The notes under the pieces: generated by a model
Databases searched by the model: none
The model's input: only the letters and a program-made list of their open reading frames with translations
What the model was told of the DNA's origin: nothing
Program-made: the position numbers and the translations under genes
Shown: positions 49,875-58,063 of the stretch, one piece after another
Layout of the letters: each line of letters starts with the position of its first letter
How positions within the stretch are numbered: the stretch's first letter is position 1
From: Roseovarius nubinhibens ISM
GTDB taxonomy: Bacteria > Pseudomonadota > Alphaproteobacteria > Rhodobacterales > Rhodobacteraceae
Assembly (NCBI RefSeq): GCF_000152625.1
Contig: NZ_CH724156.1
Location: 3,278,602-3,342,601, forward strand
Direction: 5' to 3'
Length of the DNA stretch: 64,000 bases

Positions 49875-51470
49875 CTAGCGCCCCTTGAAGAGCCCGCCCA
49901 GAATCCCCCGCACGATCCGTCGTCCGGTGGTGCCCTTGAGCTCCTTGATCACCATCCCCGTGATCGCCTTGCCGATAGAGCTGCCGATACCATCCTCGGT
50001 CCGCGTGCTGCGCCCCGAGCTGGATCGCCCGACCCGCTGCCCGGCATAGCGACGGCCCGCGTTGAACTCGCGCTCGGCCACCGTCTGCTCTTCGGCCTGC
50101 GCCTCTGCCGCATCCGCCTCGCGCGCCGCCTCTTCGGCCCGCGCCTTGAGCATCTCGAAGGCCGAGACCCGATCGACCACCGTCTCGTATTTCCCCGCCA
50201 CCGGCGAGCCCGCGATCACCTGCGCCCGCGCCGCATCACTGATCGGGCCGAGCTGCGACGACGGCGGCCGGATCAGCGTCCGCTCGACCACCCCCGGCAC
50301 GCCCTTTTCGGCCAGCATCGAGGTCACCGCCTCGCCAACCCCGACATCGCGAATGGCATCCGCAGTGTCGAACCGCGCATTGGGGCGATAGGTCTCTGCC
50401 GCCCGTTTGAGCGCCTTGCGATCCCGCGCGGTAAAGGCGCGCAGCGCATGCTGCACCCGGTTGCCGAGCTGGCCGAGAATATCCTCGGGCACATCATCAG
50501 GGTTCTGCGTGATGAAATAGACACCCACCCCTTTGGACCGGATAAGCCGCGCGACTTGCTCGACTTTTTCCACCAGCGCCTTGGGCGCGTCATCAAAGAG
50601 AAGATGCGCCTCGTCAAAGAAAAACACGAGCTTGGGCTTGTCCGGATCGCCCACCTCGGGCAGCGTTTCAAAGAGCTCGGACAAGAGCCACAGCAGGAAG
50701 GTCGCATAGAGCCGCGGCGCGCCCATGAGCTTGTCAGCGGCGAGGATATTGATCCGCCCCTGCCCCTCGGGCGTCACCTGCATCAGATCCGCAAGCTCCA
50801 GCGCCGGCTCGCCGAAAAACGCGTTGCCGCCCTGATTTTCGAGCACCAAGAGCTGTCGCTGAATGGCCCCGACAGACTGGGTCGAGACATTGCCATAGCG
50901 CAGCGAAATCGCCTCGCGGTTCTCGCCGACCCAGACCAGAAGCGCCTGCAGATCCTTGAGATCCAGAAGCGGCATCCCCTCCTCATCGGCGATCCGAAAG
51001 GCGATGTTCATGATGCCTTCCTGCGCCTCGCTGAGCTCCATCAACCGGCTGAGCAGCAAAGGCCCCATCTCGGCCACCGTGGTGCGCACCGGATGGCCAG
51101 ACGCGCCATAGAGATCCCAGAAGGTAACCGGAAAGGCGCTATAGCTGAACGTGTCAAACCCGATCGTCGCCGCCCGTTTGGTAAAGGCCTGATGCAGCTT
51201 GTGATCGACGCTCCCAGAGGCCGCCAGCCCCGACAGATCGCCCTTCACATCCGACAGGAACACCGGCACCCCGGCGGCGGAAAACCCTTCGGCCAGGATC
51301 TGCAAGGTCACCGTCTTGCCGGTCCCCGTGGCCCCCGCGATCAACCCGTGCCGGTTGGCATAATCGAGCCGCAGCCCCTGCGCGGTGCCATAGTCGGGCC
51401 CGCCCCCGCCGATAAAGACCTGATCTGCCACGTGATACCCCTGCATTCCCTGTTGCGACGGTCCAAACAT
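49875..51470 (-). CDS. HerA-like ATPase (DUF853 family)
   Basis: A 531-residue P-loop ATPase of the DUF853/HerA-like helicase family. The Walker A lies at residues 46-53 (GATGTGKT), followed by FLSDVKGDLSGLA and the Walker B region KLVFFFDEAHLLF. The C-terminal third has a coiled-coil stretch (KARAEEAAREADAAEAQAEE) and a basic end with KGTTGRRIVRGILGGLFKGR. The family occurs widely as a single gene and its role is not established; DNA translocation is inferred from the fold. Its start codon is at the edge of the intergenic region holding the candidate small RNAs. Confidence 0.85.
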   Translation of the reverse strand: MFGPSQQGMQGYHVADQVFIGGGGPDYGTAQGLRLDYANRHGLIAGATGTGKTVTLQILAEGFSAAGVPVFLSDVKGDLSGLAASGSVDHKLHQAFTKRAATIGFDTFSYSAFPVTFWDLYGASGHPVRTTVAEMGPLLLSRLMELSEAQEGIMNIAFRIADEEGMPLLDLKDLQALLVWVGENREAISLRYGNVSTQSVGAIQRQLLVLENQGGNAFFGEPALELADLMQVTPEGQGRINILAADKLMGAPRLYATFLLWLLSELFETLPEVGDPDKPKLVFFFDEAHLLFDDAPKALVEKVEQVARLIRSKGVGVYFITQNPDDVPEDILGQLGNRVQHALRAFTARDRKALKRAAETYRPNARFDTADAIRDVGVGEAVTSMLAEKGVPGVVERTLIRPPSSQLGPISDAARAQVIAGSPVAGKYETVVDRVSAFEMLKARAEEAAREADAAEAQAEEQTVAEREFNAGRRYAGQRVGRSSSGRSTRTEDGIGSSIGKAITGMVIKELKGTTGRRIVRGILGGLFKGR

Positions 51471-51484
51471 ACTAACTTAACCTT

Positions 51485-51585
51485 TCCCTGCCAGTATGAA
51501 ATGCGTCCGATGCCACATGTCCTCTTGGGATCGGACAGACTTCCTCCCTGTCAGACTGGCCGCATCTTCGGATGCGGCCTTTTTT
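51485..51585 (+). ncRNA. Candidate small RNA 1 (UUCG-loop terminator)
   Basis: A perfect stem GGCCGCATC/GATGCGGCC with a TTCG tetraloop (51558-51579) and six T's stands on the plus strand, yet no plus-strand gene precedes it. Upstream, GTCCGAT (51505-51511) pairs with ATCGGAC (51530-51536), and between the two structures is an unpaired ACTTCCTCCC, complementary to Shine-Dalgarno sites. The 5' end is not fixed; a weak TTGCGA/CTTAAC pair lies at 51453-51481. The anti-SD element resembles that of alphaproteobacterial regulatory RNAs. Confidence 0.5.
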
Positions 51586-51625
51586 CGCCAGAGCCATCGC
51601 CGGACCAGGCTGTGACTATCGCGCC

Positions 51626-51645
51626 GCAAAAAGACACATTTTTGC
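51626..51645. promoter_or_regulatory. Inverted repeat beside the promoter of small RNA 2
   Basis: GCAAAAA-GACACA-TTTTTGC is a perfect 7-bp inverted repeat ending three bases before the -35 element, as expected for an activator or repressor site. Confidence 0.4.
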
Positions 51646-51648
51646 CTG

Positions 51649-51677
51649 TTGACGATTTGTCGCATCTGTCCTAGCGT
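51649..51677 (+). promoter_or_regulatory. Strong sigma-70-like promoter
   Basis: TTGACG (51649-51654), a 17-bp spacer and TAGCGT (51672-51677); start predicted near 51684. Confidence 0.6.
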
Positions 51678-51683
51678 CGGCAT

Positions 51684-51753
51684 CACAAACTAAGTCGGCC
51701 AGTCCGGCAGGGAGAGAATCGAGAAAGGAGCCGCAAGGTTCCTTTTTCTTTTT
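51684..51753 (+). ncRNA. Candidate small RNA 2 or attenuated leader of the IalB gene
   Basis: From the predicted start a short transcript would end at AAGGAGCC/GGTTCCTT (51725-51744) with a GCAA tetraloop and the T-rich TTTTTCTTTTT. It is about 70 nt. A GCC-x5-GGC dyad lies in its 5' half. Either a free small RNA or an attenuator in a 270-nt leader of the IalB gene fits the sequence. Confidence 0.45.
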
Positions 51754-51957
51754 GGCGGGTTACAACCCAAAGCTGTTGCACCACATGCAACCGGCATTCG
51801 ACCCCGGCCAAACCCCTTACGCAGAGGGGCGCAGGGTCGGCACAGCGGCGGATTTCTGCCTTGAACTGCTGGCGGGGCTGGCATTAACTCCTGACAAGAA
51901 TGGCGCGGCATGATAGAGCGCCCAAGACCAATCCGAACCTGATTTGATGGGGAAAAT

Positions 51958-52632
51958 ATGCTGAAGACGCTTTCGATGACAACGCTGAGCGCATTGCTGA
52001 TCGGCACTGCACCTGTGTTCGCACAAGAGACGACGACCGACACCACCGCCGCCGAAGCCACCGCAGCCGAAACACAAGGTCAGGACGCAGGAACCGACAC
52101 CTCGGGCACCGCCACCGATCAGGACACGGCCGAGGCCGGCGAAAAGCCCTCCAACCTCGACATGGGCCGCGAAACCCAGGAAGAGCCGACCTATATCAAG
52201 GAAACCATCGGCGACTGGCAAATGCGCTGCTTCCGCTCGGAAGGCGAAGAAGACCCCTGCCAGATGTTCCAGCTTCTCAAGGAACAGCAGGGCAACCCGA
52301 TTGCCGAGTTTGCGATCTTCCGCATCAAGGACGGCGGCCCTGCCGTGGCCGGTGCGACCGTGACCGTGCCGCTCTTCACCCTGCTCACCGCCGAACTCAA
52401 GATCGGCGTCGATGGCGCCAAGGCCAAGAGCTATCCGTTCCGCTTCTGCAGCCAGACCGGCTGCACCGCGCAGATCGGCCTGACCCAGGCGGATGTGGAC
52501 GCGTTCAAACGCGGCGCCAAGGCCATCGTGACCATCACCCCGGCCCAGGCCCCCGATCAGAAAGTGGCGATCGACGCCTCGCTCTCGGGCTTCACCAAAG
52601 CCTTTGACGCGGTCAGCGTGATCCAGAACTGA
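51958..52632 (+). CDS. Invasion-associated locus B (IalB) family protein
   Basis: A 224-residue exported protein. Residues 1-22 are a Sec signal (TLSALLIGTAPVFA). Residues 23-75 are a Thr/Ala/Glu-rich low-complexity spacer. The IalB domain follows: IGDWQMRCFRSEGEEDPCQM with two Cys, VTVPLFTLLTAELKIGVDG and FRFCSQTGCTAQIG with two more Cys, likely forming disulfides in the periplasm. First described in Bartonella invasion of red cells, the family is common in free-living alphaproteobacteria, where its role is not known. Confidence 0.87.
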   Translation: MLKTLSMTTLSALLIGTAPVFAQETTTDTTAAEATAAETQGQDAGTDTSGTATDQDTAEAGEKPSNLDMGRETQEEPTYIKETIGDWQMRCFRSEGEEDPCQMFQLLKEQQGNPIAEFAIFRIKDGGPAVAGATVTVPLFTLLTAELKIGVDGAKAKSYPFRFCSQTGCTAQIGLTQADVDAFKRGAKAIVTITPAQAPDQKVAIDASLSGFTKAFDAVSVIQN

Positions 52633-52657
52633 TCTCTCGCAGACCCCGGAAAACAAG

Positions 52658-52691
52658 AAACCCCCGCGCCATCCGGCCCGGGGGTTTTTTT
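52658..52691 (+). terminator. Terminator of the IalB gene
   Basis: AAACCCCCG and CGGGGGTTT flank an internal loop and are followed by seven T's. Confidence 0.85.
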
Positions 52692-52705
52692 CATGTCAGA
52701 GGCTC

Positions 52706-52765
52706 GGATTGACGGCCTACGGATTGACGGCCTACGGGTTAGCGGCCTACGGGTTGGCGGCCTGA
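52706..52765. repeat. Four 15-bp tandem repeats
   Basis: GGATTGACGGCCTAC occurs twice exactly (52706-52735), then as GGGTTAGCGGCCTAC and GGGTTGGCGGCCTGA. It lies between the IalB terminator and the 3' end of the ketoacyl synthase gene and ends 9 bp before its stop. Confidence 0.9.
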
Positions 52766-52773
52766 GCCCTGCC

Positions 52774-53985
52774 TCACGCCACCCGGCGCAGCGCCAGAAC
52801 CGCGTTCAGCCCGCCAAAGGCAAAGGCATTGCTCAGCGCCACGTCGATCTTGGCCTCGCGCGCCTCGTTCGGCACGACATCGAGCGCACATTCCGGGTCC
52901 GGCTCCTGATAGCCGATGGTGGGCGCCACGATCCCGTCGCGCAGCGCCATGATACATGCCAAAAGCTCGATCGCGCCGGTCCCGCCGATCACATGACCAT
53001 GCATCGACTTGGTCGAGGACATGAGCAGATTGTCGGCATGATGCCCGAACACATCCGCCACCGCGGCGCATTCGGTCTTGTCATTCGCCGCCGTGCCGGT
53101 GCCATGGGCGTTGATATAGCCCACCTCTTCGGCATTGACCTTGGCATCGCGCATCGCGCCGGAAATCGCCCGCGCCGCGCCTTGCTTGGAGGGCATGACA
53201 ATATCCGAGGCATCCGAGGTCATGGCATAGCCGATGACTTCGGCGAGGATCTCGGCGCCGCGCGCACGCGCATGCTCATATTCCTCAAAGACAAAGATGC
53301 CGGCCCCCTCGCCCTGCACCATGCCGTTGCGATTGGCCGAGAACGGCCGGCAGGCGTCGCGCGACATGACGCGCAGCCCTTCCCAGGCCTTCACCCCACC
53401 AAAGCAGAGGATCGATTCAGAGCCGCCAGTGACCATCACCGGGCAGGCCCCGCCATGCACCATCTGAAACGCCTGCGCCATCGCGTGATTGGACGAGGAA
53501 CAGGCGGTCGAGACGGTAAAGCTCGGCCCCATGAGATTATACTGCATCGCCACATGGCTCGCGGCGGCATTGTTCATGAGCTTCGGCACCACGAAGGGGT
53601 GAATGCGGTTCTTGCCCTCTTCATAGACCGAGCGGTAATTCTCATCGAGCGTGGTCATCCCGCCGCCCGAATTGCCGAGCACAACGCCCGACCGGGTCGC
53701 CAGCTCACCATCAAAGGTGAGCCCCGATTGCGCAATCGCCTCGCGCGCCGCCACAAGGGTAAACTGGGTGAACCGGTCGAACAGCGCCATCTGCTGGCGA
53801 TTGAACATCTCTTCCGGCTCGAAATCCTTGACCTGCCCGCCGATCCGAATACCGAGCCGCTCGACATCGCGCAGCTCGAGCTCGCCAATGCCACAGCGCC
53901 CCTCGCGCATCGCTTCGAGCGTGCCGGGCACGTCATGCGCAAGCGCGTTGATCGTGCCCGCGCCTGTGATGACGACCCGCTTCAC
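52774..53985 (-). CDS. Beta-ketoacyl-ACP synthase (FabF/KAS II family)
   Basis: A 403-residue condensing enzyme that extends acyl-ACP with malonyl-ACP. The thiolase-fold triad is complete: Cys162 in VSTACSSSNHA, the first His in NAHGTGTAANDKTE and the second in STKSMHGHVIGGTGAIEL. It is coupled by a four-base overlap to its own acyl carrier protein and lies upstream of nothing else on that strand. Together with lpxD this suggests a dedicated acyl supply for lipid A; it is probably not the housekeeping FabF, whose gene is usually with fabG/acpP. Confidence 0.85.
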   Translation of the reverse strand: MKRVVITGAGTINALAHDVPGTLEAMREGRCGIGELELRDVERLGIRIGGQVKDFEPEEMFNRQQMALFDRFTQFTLVAAREAIAQSGLTFDGELATRSGVVLGNSGGGMTTLDENYRSVYEEGKNRIHPFVVPKLMNNAAASHVAMQYNLMGPSFTVSTACSSSNHAMAQAFQMVHGGACPVMVTGGSESILCFGGVKAWEGLRVMSRDACRPFSANRNGMVQGEGAGIFVFEEYEHARARGAEILAEVIGYAMTSDASDIVMPSKQGAARAISGAMRDAKVNAEEVGYINAHGTGTAANDKTECAAVADVFGHHADNLLMSSTKSMHGHVIGGTGAIELLACIMALRDGIVAPTIGYQEPDPECALDVVPNEAREAKIDVALSNAFAFGGLNAVLALRRVA

Positions 53986-54248
53986 GAATGCTGTTCCGCG
54001 ACCAGTTTCTCGATCCCGGCAACGATGGTCGCCACGCTGGAAATATCGAAATCGCTCTCGGTGGGCTCATTCGCATTGAAGGGCACGGTGATGTCAAAGG
54101 CCTCTTCAATGGCAAAGATGCTCTCCACCAGCCCGAGACTGTCGATCCCCAGATCTTCGAGCGTGCTCTCCATCGTCACATCCGATGGCTCCAGCACAGC
54201 CTGTTCAGCGATGATCTCGATCACACGGTCTTGAATGTTCTTGGTCAT
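53982..54248 (-). CDS. Acyl carrier protein, specialised
   Basis: An 88-residue carrier protein with the phosphopantetheine site DSL (Ser37) in EDLGIDSLGLVESIFAIEE. The sequence after it (AFDITVPFNANEPTESDFDI) differs from housekeeping AcpP and is closer to carriers dedicated to special fatty acids. It is coupled to the ketoacyl synthase and lies 35 bp after lpxD on the same strand. It would need a holo-ACP synthase from elsewhere. Confidence 0.85.
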   Translation of the reverse strand: MTKNIQDRVIEIIAEQAVLEPSDVTMESTLEDLGIDSLGLVESIFAIEEAFDITVPFNANEPTESDFDISSVATIVAGIEKLVAEQHS

Positions 54249-54283
54249 ATCAACTGCCCTCCGGCGCGCCTGTTTGCGCTGAT

Positions 54284-55375
54284 TTAGTCGGTCTGAGCTG
54301 TCTTGGAAACAGCTTTCTTGAGCCCGGCCACGTCCTGAAACAGGCGGCCAAGGCGGCGCATATGCTTATACATCTCGATATGGGTGTCCATTTTGACGGC
54401 CGGATAGCCCAGGATCACCCGCCCTGCGGGCACCTTGCTGAGGATCTTGGTGCCGCCCCCGGCGATGACCCGATCCCCCACGGTGATATTGTCGCTGACG
54501 CCCACCTGACCGGCCAGAACCACATTGCTGCCGATCCGGGTCGACCCGGCAATCCCCACCTGACCGCAGAGCAACGTATCGCTGCCGACGATCACGTTAT
54601 GGGCCACCATCACCAGATTATCGATCTTGGTGCGGTCGCCCACTTCGGTATCGCGAATGGTGCCCCGGTCGATGGTGGCATTGGCGCCGATCTCGACATC
54701 ATCGCCGATCCGCACCGAGCCCAGCGAATGGATGCGCACATAGCTCTGCGCCGTGGCCTCGCCCTGATCGCCGAGCGACGCCCGCGCCTGCTCGACCCCC
54801 GAGACCTCGGGCGTGACAAAGGAGAACCCGTCACCGCCAATGGCCGCCCCGGGCTGGATGAACACCCGCGCCCCGATCCGCACCCGCGCGGCGATCTTGA
54901 CGCCCTCGCGGATCACCCCGCTGTCGCCGATCTGCGCCTCCGCCCCGATGGTCACATTCGGGCCGATCCGCGTGCCCGCCCCGATCCGCGCCCGCGCGCC
55001 GATCACGCTCAGCGGTCCGACCGTAACGCCGTCGCCGAGCTCGGCCGTGGCATCAACCACCGCCGAGGGGTGAACCCCCTCGCCCCAGCCTTCGCCCGGA
55101 TCCATCATCGCGGTGAGCCCCGCCATCGCAAATCGCGGACGCGGCGCAATCAGCGCGGCCTTGAGGCCCAGCGCCTGCCAATCCGCCCCATCCCAGAGCA
55201 TCGCCGCCCGCGCCTTGCCCTGCGGCAGCGCCTCGGCATAGGCGGGCTTGGTGGCCAGAGCCAGATCATCCGGCCCCGCATCCGCAGGTTCGGCCAGCCG
55301 GGCAATGCGAAGACTCGTATCGCCAAAGGCCTCGGCCCCAAGTGATGCAGCAATTTCGGCTATCGTATAGGACAT
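54284..55375 (-). CDS. lpxD: UDP-3-O-(3-hydroxyacyl)glucosamine N-acyltransferase
   Basis: A 363-residue cytoplasmic enzyme of lipid A synthesis, transferring the second 3-hydroxyacyl chain. The N-terminal uridine-binding domain (about 1-100) is followed by a left-handed beta-helix of hexapeptide repeats (VTVGPLSVIGARARIGAGTR) and the catalytic His in MVAHNVIVGSDTLLCGQVGI. The C-terminal helix ends LFQDVAGLKKAVSK. Outside its usual lpxD-fabZ-lpxA cluster, this copy sits with an ACP and a ketoacyl synthase, so it may act on a specialised acyl-ACP. The start is at 55375. Confidence 0.88.
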   Translation of the reverse strand: MSYTIAEIAASLGAEAFGDTSLRIARLAEPADAGPDDLALATKPAYAEALPQGKARAAMLWDGADWQALGLKAALIAPRPRFAMAGLTAMMDPGEGWGEGVHPSAVVDATAELGDGVTVGPLSVIGARARIGAGTRIGPNVTIGAEAQIGDSGVIREGVKIAARVRIGARVFIQPGAAIGGDGFSFVTPEVSGVEQARASLGDQGEATAQSYVRIHSLGSVRIGDDVEIGANATIDRGTIRDTEVGDRTKIDNLVMVAHNVIVGSDTLLCGQVGIAGSTRIGSNVVLAGQVGVSDNITVGDRVIAGGGTKILSKVPAGRVILGYPAVKMDTHIEMYKHMRRLGRLFQDVAGLKKAVSKTAQTD

Positions 55376-55402
55376 GCGTACCCCCGTCATTCGGGGCCCG
55401 GT

Positions 55403-57022
55403 TTACCCGCGAACCGCCGCCAGTGAAACCCCTGCCTGTTGCAGCGCCGACCATATCCTTGCGTCACGGCCATAGACATCGTTGCGGTACTGCATCGGCC
55501 CTTTGGCCTGGGTGAACGCGGTGCGGTAGATAATATGCACCGGCACCTGTTTCTTGAGCCGCACCTGCGTCTGCTGCCCGGTGTTCAGCACCCGGTGGAA
55601 AAAGCCCTTGGGGTCCTCTTCCTGCCGCGCCAGAAGCGCATAGGCGAAATCGAACGGATCCTGCAGCCGGATACAGCCATGGCTGAAATCCCGCTTGTTG
55701 CGCTGGAACAGGCTCTTGGCGGGCGTGTCATGCAGGTAGATGTTGTATTTGTTCGGGAACATGAACTTGACCAGACCGAGCGCATTGCGGTTCGACGGCG
55801 GCTGCTTCAGCGCAAAGGGAAAGGTCCGCGCCGTATAGGCGTTAAAGTTCACATTGGCCCGGCTCACCTGCTGACCACGGCTGTTATAGAGCTTGAGATG
55901 CCCAGCCGCATTCGGGTTGCGCTGCATCTGCGGCAGGTATTCCTTGACGGTGATGGAGCGCGGCACATTCCACGTCGGATTGATCTCCATATATTCCATC
56001 ACATCCGAGAATTCCGGGCTGCGCCGGTCGCTATCATTGAGCCCGATCACCGCGCGCGTCTGAAAGGTCACCTCGTCATGATCGACGATCCGGGCGCTGA
56101 AATCGGTGAGGTTCACCAGAACATGACGGTCGCCGCGCGGCTGGTTGATCCAGCGTTCGCGCTCCATCGCCACGAGGATCGACTTGAGCCGCGTCTCGAC
56201 GGATGTGTTGATCTCGGCCACCGTGGCCGCCCCCGCATCGCCATCCGCCACGAGACCATGCGCCGCCTGAAAGGCCTGCACGGCCTCGGCAAGCTTGGCA
56301 TCATACTCCTGCGACGCGCTGCGCGGCATGAACCCCATGATCACGAGACGGTTGCGCATCGCCACCACCGCCGGCCCCGACTGGCCGCGTTTGAGCGATT
56401 TGGCAGGCACTTCCGGGCCAAAGCCCCCCTGCAGCATCAGCGCCTCGAGCCGCAGTTTTTCGCGCAGAAGACGGCTGTATTCGGCGTTCTTCGGCGGCAG
56501 GCTCCGGAAAAACCCGCGCGGATTGCTGGTCGAGAAATTGGTCAGATGGGCGACGCGGCTGCGATAAGGCACCTGCCGGACGATCTCGCGGTCGACCTTG
56601 GCGGGCACGAGCATCCCGGTCTGCAGATCCCGCGCCAGCAATAGCATGGTGCGGCTCAGCTCCACCTCGAGCATGCCGATCTCGCGCGGCGACCGCGCCG
56701 ACCGGATCATCGTCATCAGCTCCAGCTCGCGATACCGCTCGCGGGGCAGCCCATGCGCCTCGGCCAGATCGAAGGCCTCAAACAGCGCCCGACGCCGCGT
56801 GCGGTCCGCCTCGCTGTCATTGGTCCAGATGCCCCGGTAATCATTCGCCCGGTAAAAGGCCGAGAGATCATCGTCGCGGGCGGCCGCCTCTGCCACCGCC
56901 TGCTTATAGGCCGTGACCTGCGCCGCGGCCCGGTCGCTGGTCAAAACCAGCCCCGCCGCGACAAAAGCAATCATGTAGAAAAAACGCGTAAATCGAAATG
57001 CAGCAGCAGTCTTAAACATCAT
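55403..57022 (-). CDS. L,D-transpeptidase (YcbB/YkuD family)
   Basis: A 539-residue periplasmic enzyme that makes 3-3 peptidoglycan cross-links. Residues 1-35 are a signal sequence or anchor (FFYMIAFVAAGLVLTSDRAA). A scaffold domain follows, then a peptidoglycan-binding segment (KRGQSGPAVVAMRNRLVIMG and AVQAFQAAHGLVADGDAGAA), then the YkuD catalytic domain with HDTPAKSLFQRNKRDFSHGC and SHGCIRLQDP, the catalytic His/Ser-His-Gly-Cys. It is of the long YcbB type. The start could be residue 1 or 2 (both Met). Confidence 0.9.
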   Translation of the reverse strand: MMFKTAAAFRFTRFFYMIAFVAAGLVLTSDRAAAQVTAYKQAVAEAAARDDDLSAFYRANDYRGIWTNDSEADRTRRRALFEAFDLAEAHGLPRERYRELELMTMIRSARSPREIGMLEVELSRTMLLLARDLQTGMLVPAKVDREIVRQVPYRSRVAHLTNFSTSNPRGFFRSLPPKNAEYSRLLREKLRLEALMLQGGFGPEVPAKSLKRGQSGPAVVAMRNRLVIMGFMPRSASQEYDAKLAEAVQAFQAAHGLVADGDAGAATVAEINTSVETRLKSILVAMERERWINQPRGDRHVLVNLTDFSARIVDHDEVTFQTRAVIGLNDSDRRSPEFSDVMEYMEINPTWNVPRSITVKEYLPQMQRNPNAAGHLKLYNSRGQQVSRANVNFNAYTARTFPFALKQPPSNRNALGLVKFMFPNKYNIYLHDTPAKSLFQRNKRDFSHGCIRLQDPFDFAYALLARQEEDPKGFFHRVLNTGQQTQVRLKKQVPVHIIYRTAFTQAKGPMQYRNDVYGRDARIWSALQQAGVSLAAVRG

Positions 57023-57348
57023 ATCCCCGTCTTCGTTGTCGCGTTAACTTTTGGGCGACACTCGGTTGTCCATCATCTAAACACTAGGGCGAAAGTCCAC
57101 GTCAAATTGCCCTCGCCCGCAATTTGCCGACAGGCTGCGGCACCGCTGCATCGCCTCTGGGCAAATCCGCCACGCGGATCGGGAAATGCGCGGAAATATG
57201 CCCAAATCCCCTTGAATGCCGGGAACAAAAGAAAACTGGGTTGGTTACCGATTCTTTATATGTCATAGCTAGTCTCGCATCTGGGGATGAGATGAACGCC
57301 TCCGCGGCACAGCGGAGCACAGGCAAGCGACGGACAGGCGCAGTACAT
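57023..57348. other. 326-bp divergent intergenic region
   Basis: It separates the L,D-transpeptidase and DUF882 starts, two cell-wall genes. It is open in the DUF882 frame, but the translated part looks non-coding. An AT-rich TTTATATGTCATAG at 57255-57268 may be a -10 region for DUF882. No repeat or terminator is seen. Confidence 0.5.
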
Positions 57349-57918
57349 ATGACAGAATTCACAAAGACCGGCGTGACACGGCGCGCCCTCTTGGGAGCTT
57401 TTGCAGCAACCACCCTGGCAGCGGCTCCTACATACTCCAACGCAGCAGGCTTTCTTCGGGGCGCGGGCGACATTCGCCGCCTCAAGATGGTCTCGAGCCG
57501 GACAGGCGAACAGATCGACACGATCTACTGGATCGAAGGCGAGTATATCAAAGACGCGGTGCAGGAAATCTCCTACTTCATGCGCGACTGGCGTCTCGAT
57601 GCGGTCAAACCCATCGACACCCGCACCATCGACATCATGGCCGCCGCGCATGCGCTGGTCGACACCACCGAACCTTACAAAATGCTCTCGGGCTACCGCA
57701 GCTCGAAGACCAACGCGATGCTCCGCTCGCGCTCGCGCAACGTGGCGCGCCAATCCCTCCACATCACAGGCCAGGCCGCTGATCTCCGTCTCAGCTCGCG
57801 CTCGGTCGCACAGCTGAGCCAAGCCGCGCAATCTTGCCGTGCCGGTGGCGTTGGCCGCTACTACCGCTCGAACTTCGTCCACATGGATTGTGGCGACCTG
57901 CGCAGCTGGAACGGCTGA
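57349..57918 (+). CDS. DUF882 protein (YcbK-like, M15-type peptidase fold)
   Basis: A 189-residue protein with a twin-arginine signal (TGVTRRALLGAFAATTLAAA) for folded export. The mature domain is DUF882, an M15-like fold: HALVDTTEPYKMLSGYRSSK, SLHITGQAADLRL and NFVHMDCGDLRSW give the zinc ligands His, Asp and His. It probably acts on peptidoglycan. The start is placed at 57349 because the Tat n-region is compact there; ATG at 57292 is possible. It is divergent from the L,D-transpeptidase gene, which may share its regulation. Confidence 0.85.
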   Translation: MTEFTKTGVTRRALLGAFAATTLAAAPTYSNAAGFLRGAGDIRRLKMVSSRTGEQIDTIYWIEGEYIKDAVQEISYFMRDWRLDAVKPIDTRTIDIMAAAHALVDTTEPYKMLSGYRSSKTNAMLRSRSRNVARQSLHITGQAADLRLSSRSVAQLSQAAQSCRAGGVGRYYRSNFVHMDCGDLRSWNG

Positions 57919-57944
57919 TCCAAGATTTTCCCTCCAAGGAAAGC

Positions 57945-57970
57945 GCCGGCCCCTCGGGGCCGGTTTTTTT
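57945..57970 (+). terminator. Terminator of the DUF882 gene
   Basis: CCGGCCC pairs with GGGCCGG across CTCG, followed by seven T's. Confidence 0.88.
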
Positions 57971-57997
57971 ATGCGCCAATCCCTCAAATGCGAAATA

Positions 57998-58024
57998 GAA
58001 AACGCCGCCCCCGGGGGGACGGCG
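57998..58024 (-). terminator. Terminator of lipA
   Basis: On the minus strand CGCCGTCCCC and GGGGGCGGCG form a stem with one G-U pair, followed by TTTTCTATTT. Confidence 0.75.
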
Positions 58025-58063
58025 CCACTTCTTTCCGTAAAATTCGATGGACAGGGAGGCGGC

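Larger units (their letters stand above)
51471..51957. other. 487-bp intergenic region with two predicted small transcripts
   Basis: No protein-coding gene is visible between the herA-like start and the IalB gene. All signals point along the plus strand: an orphan UUCG-loop terminator, an AT inverted repeat, a good promoter and a second terminator, each listed separately. From about 51760 to 51957 I see nothing beyond a leader for the IalB gene. Confidence 0.6.
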
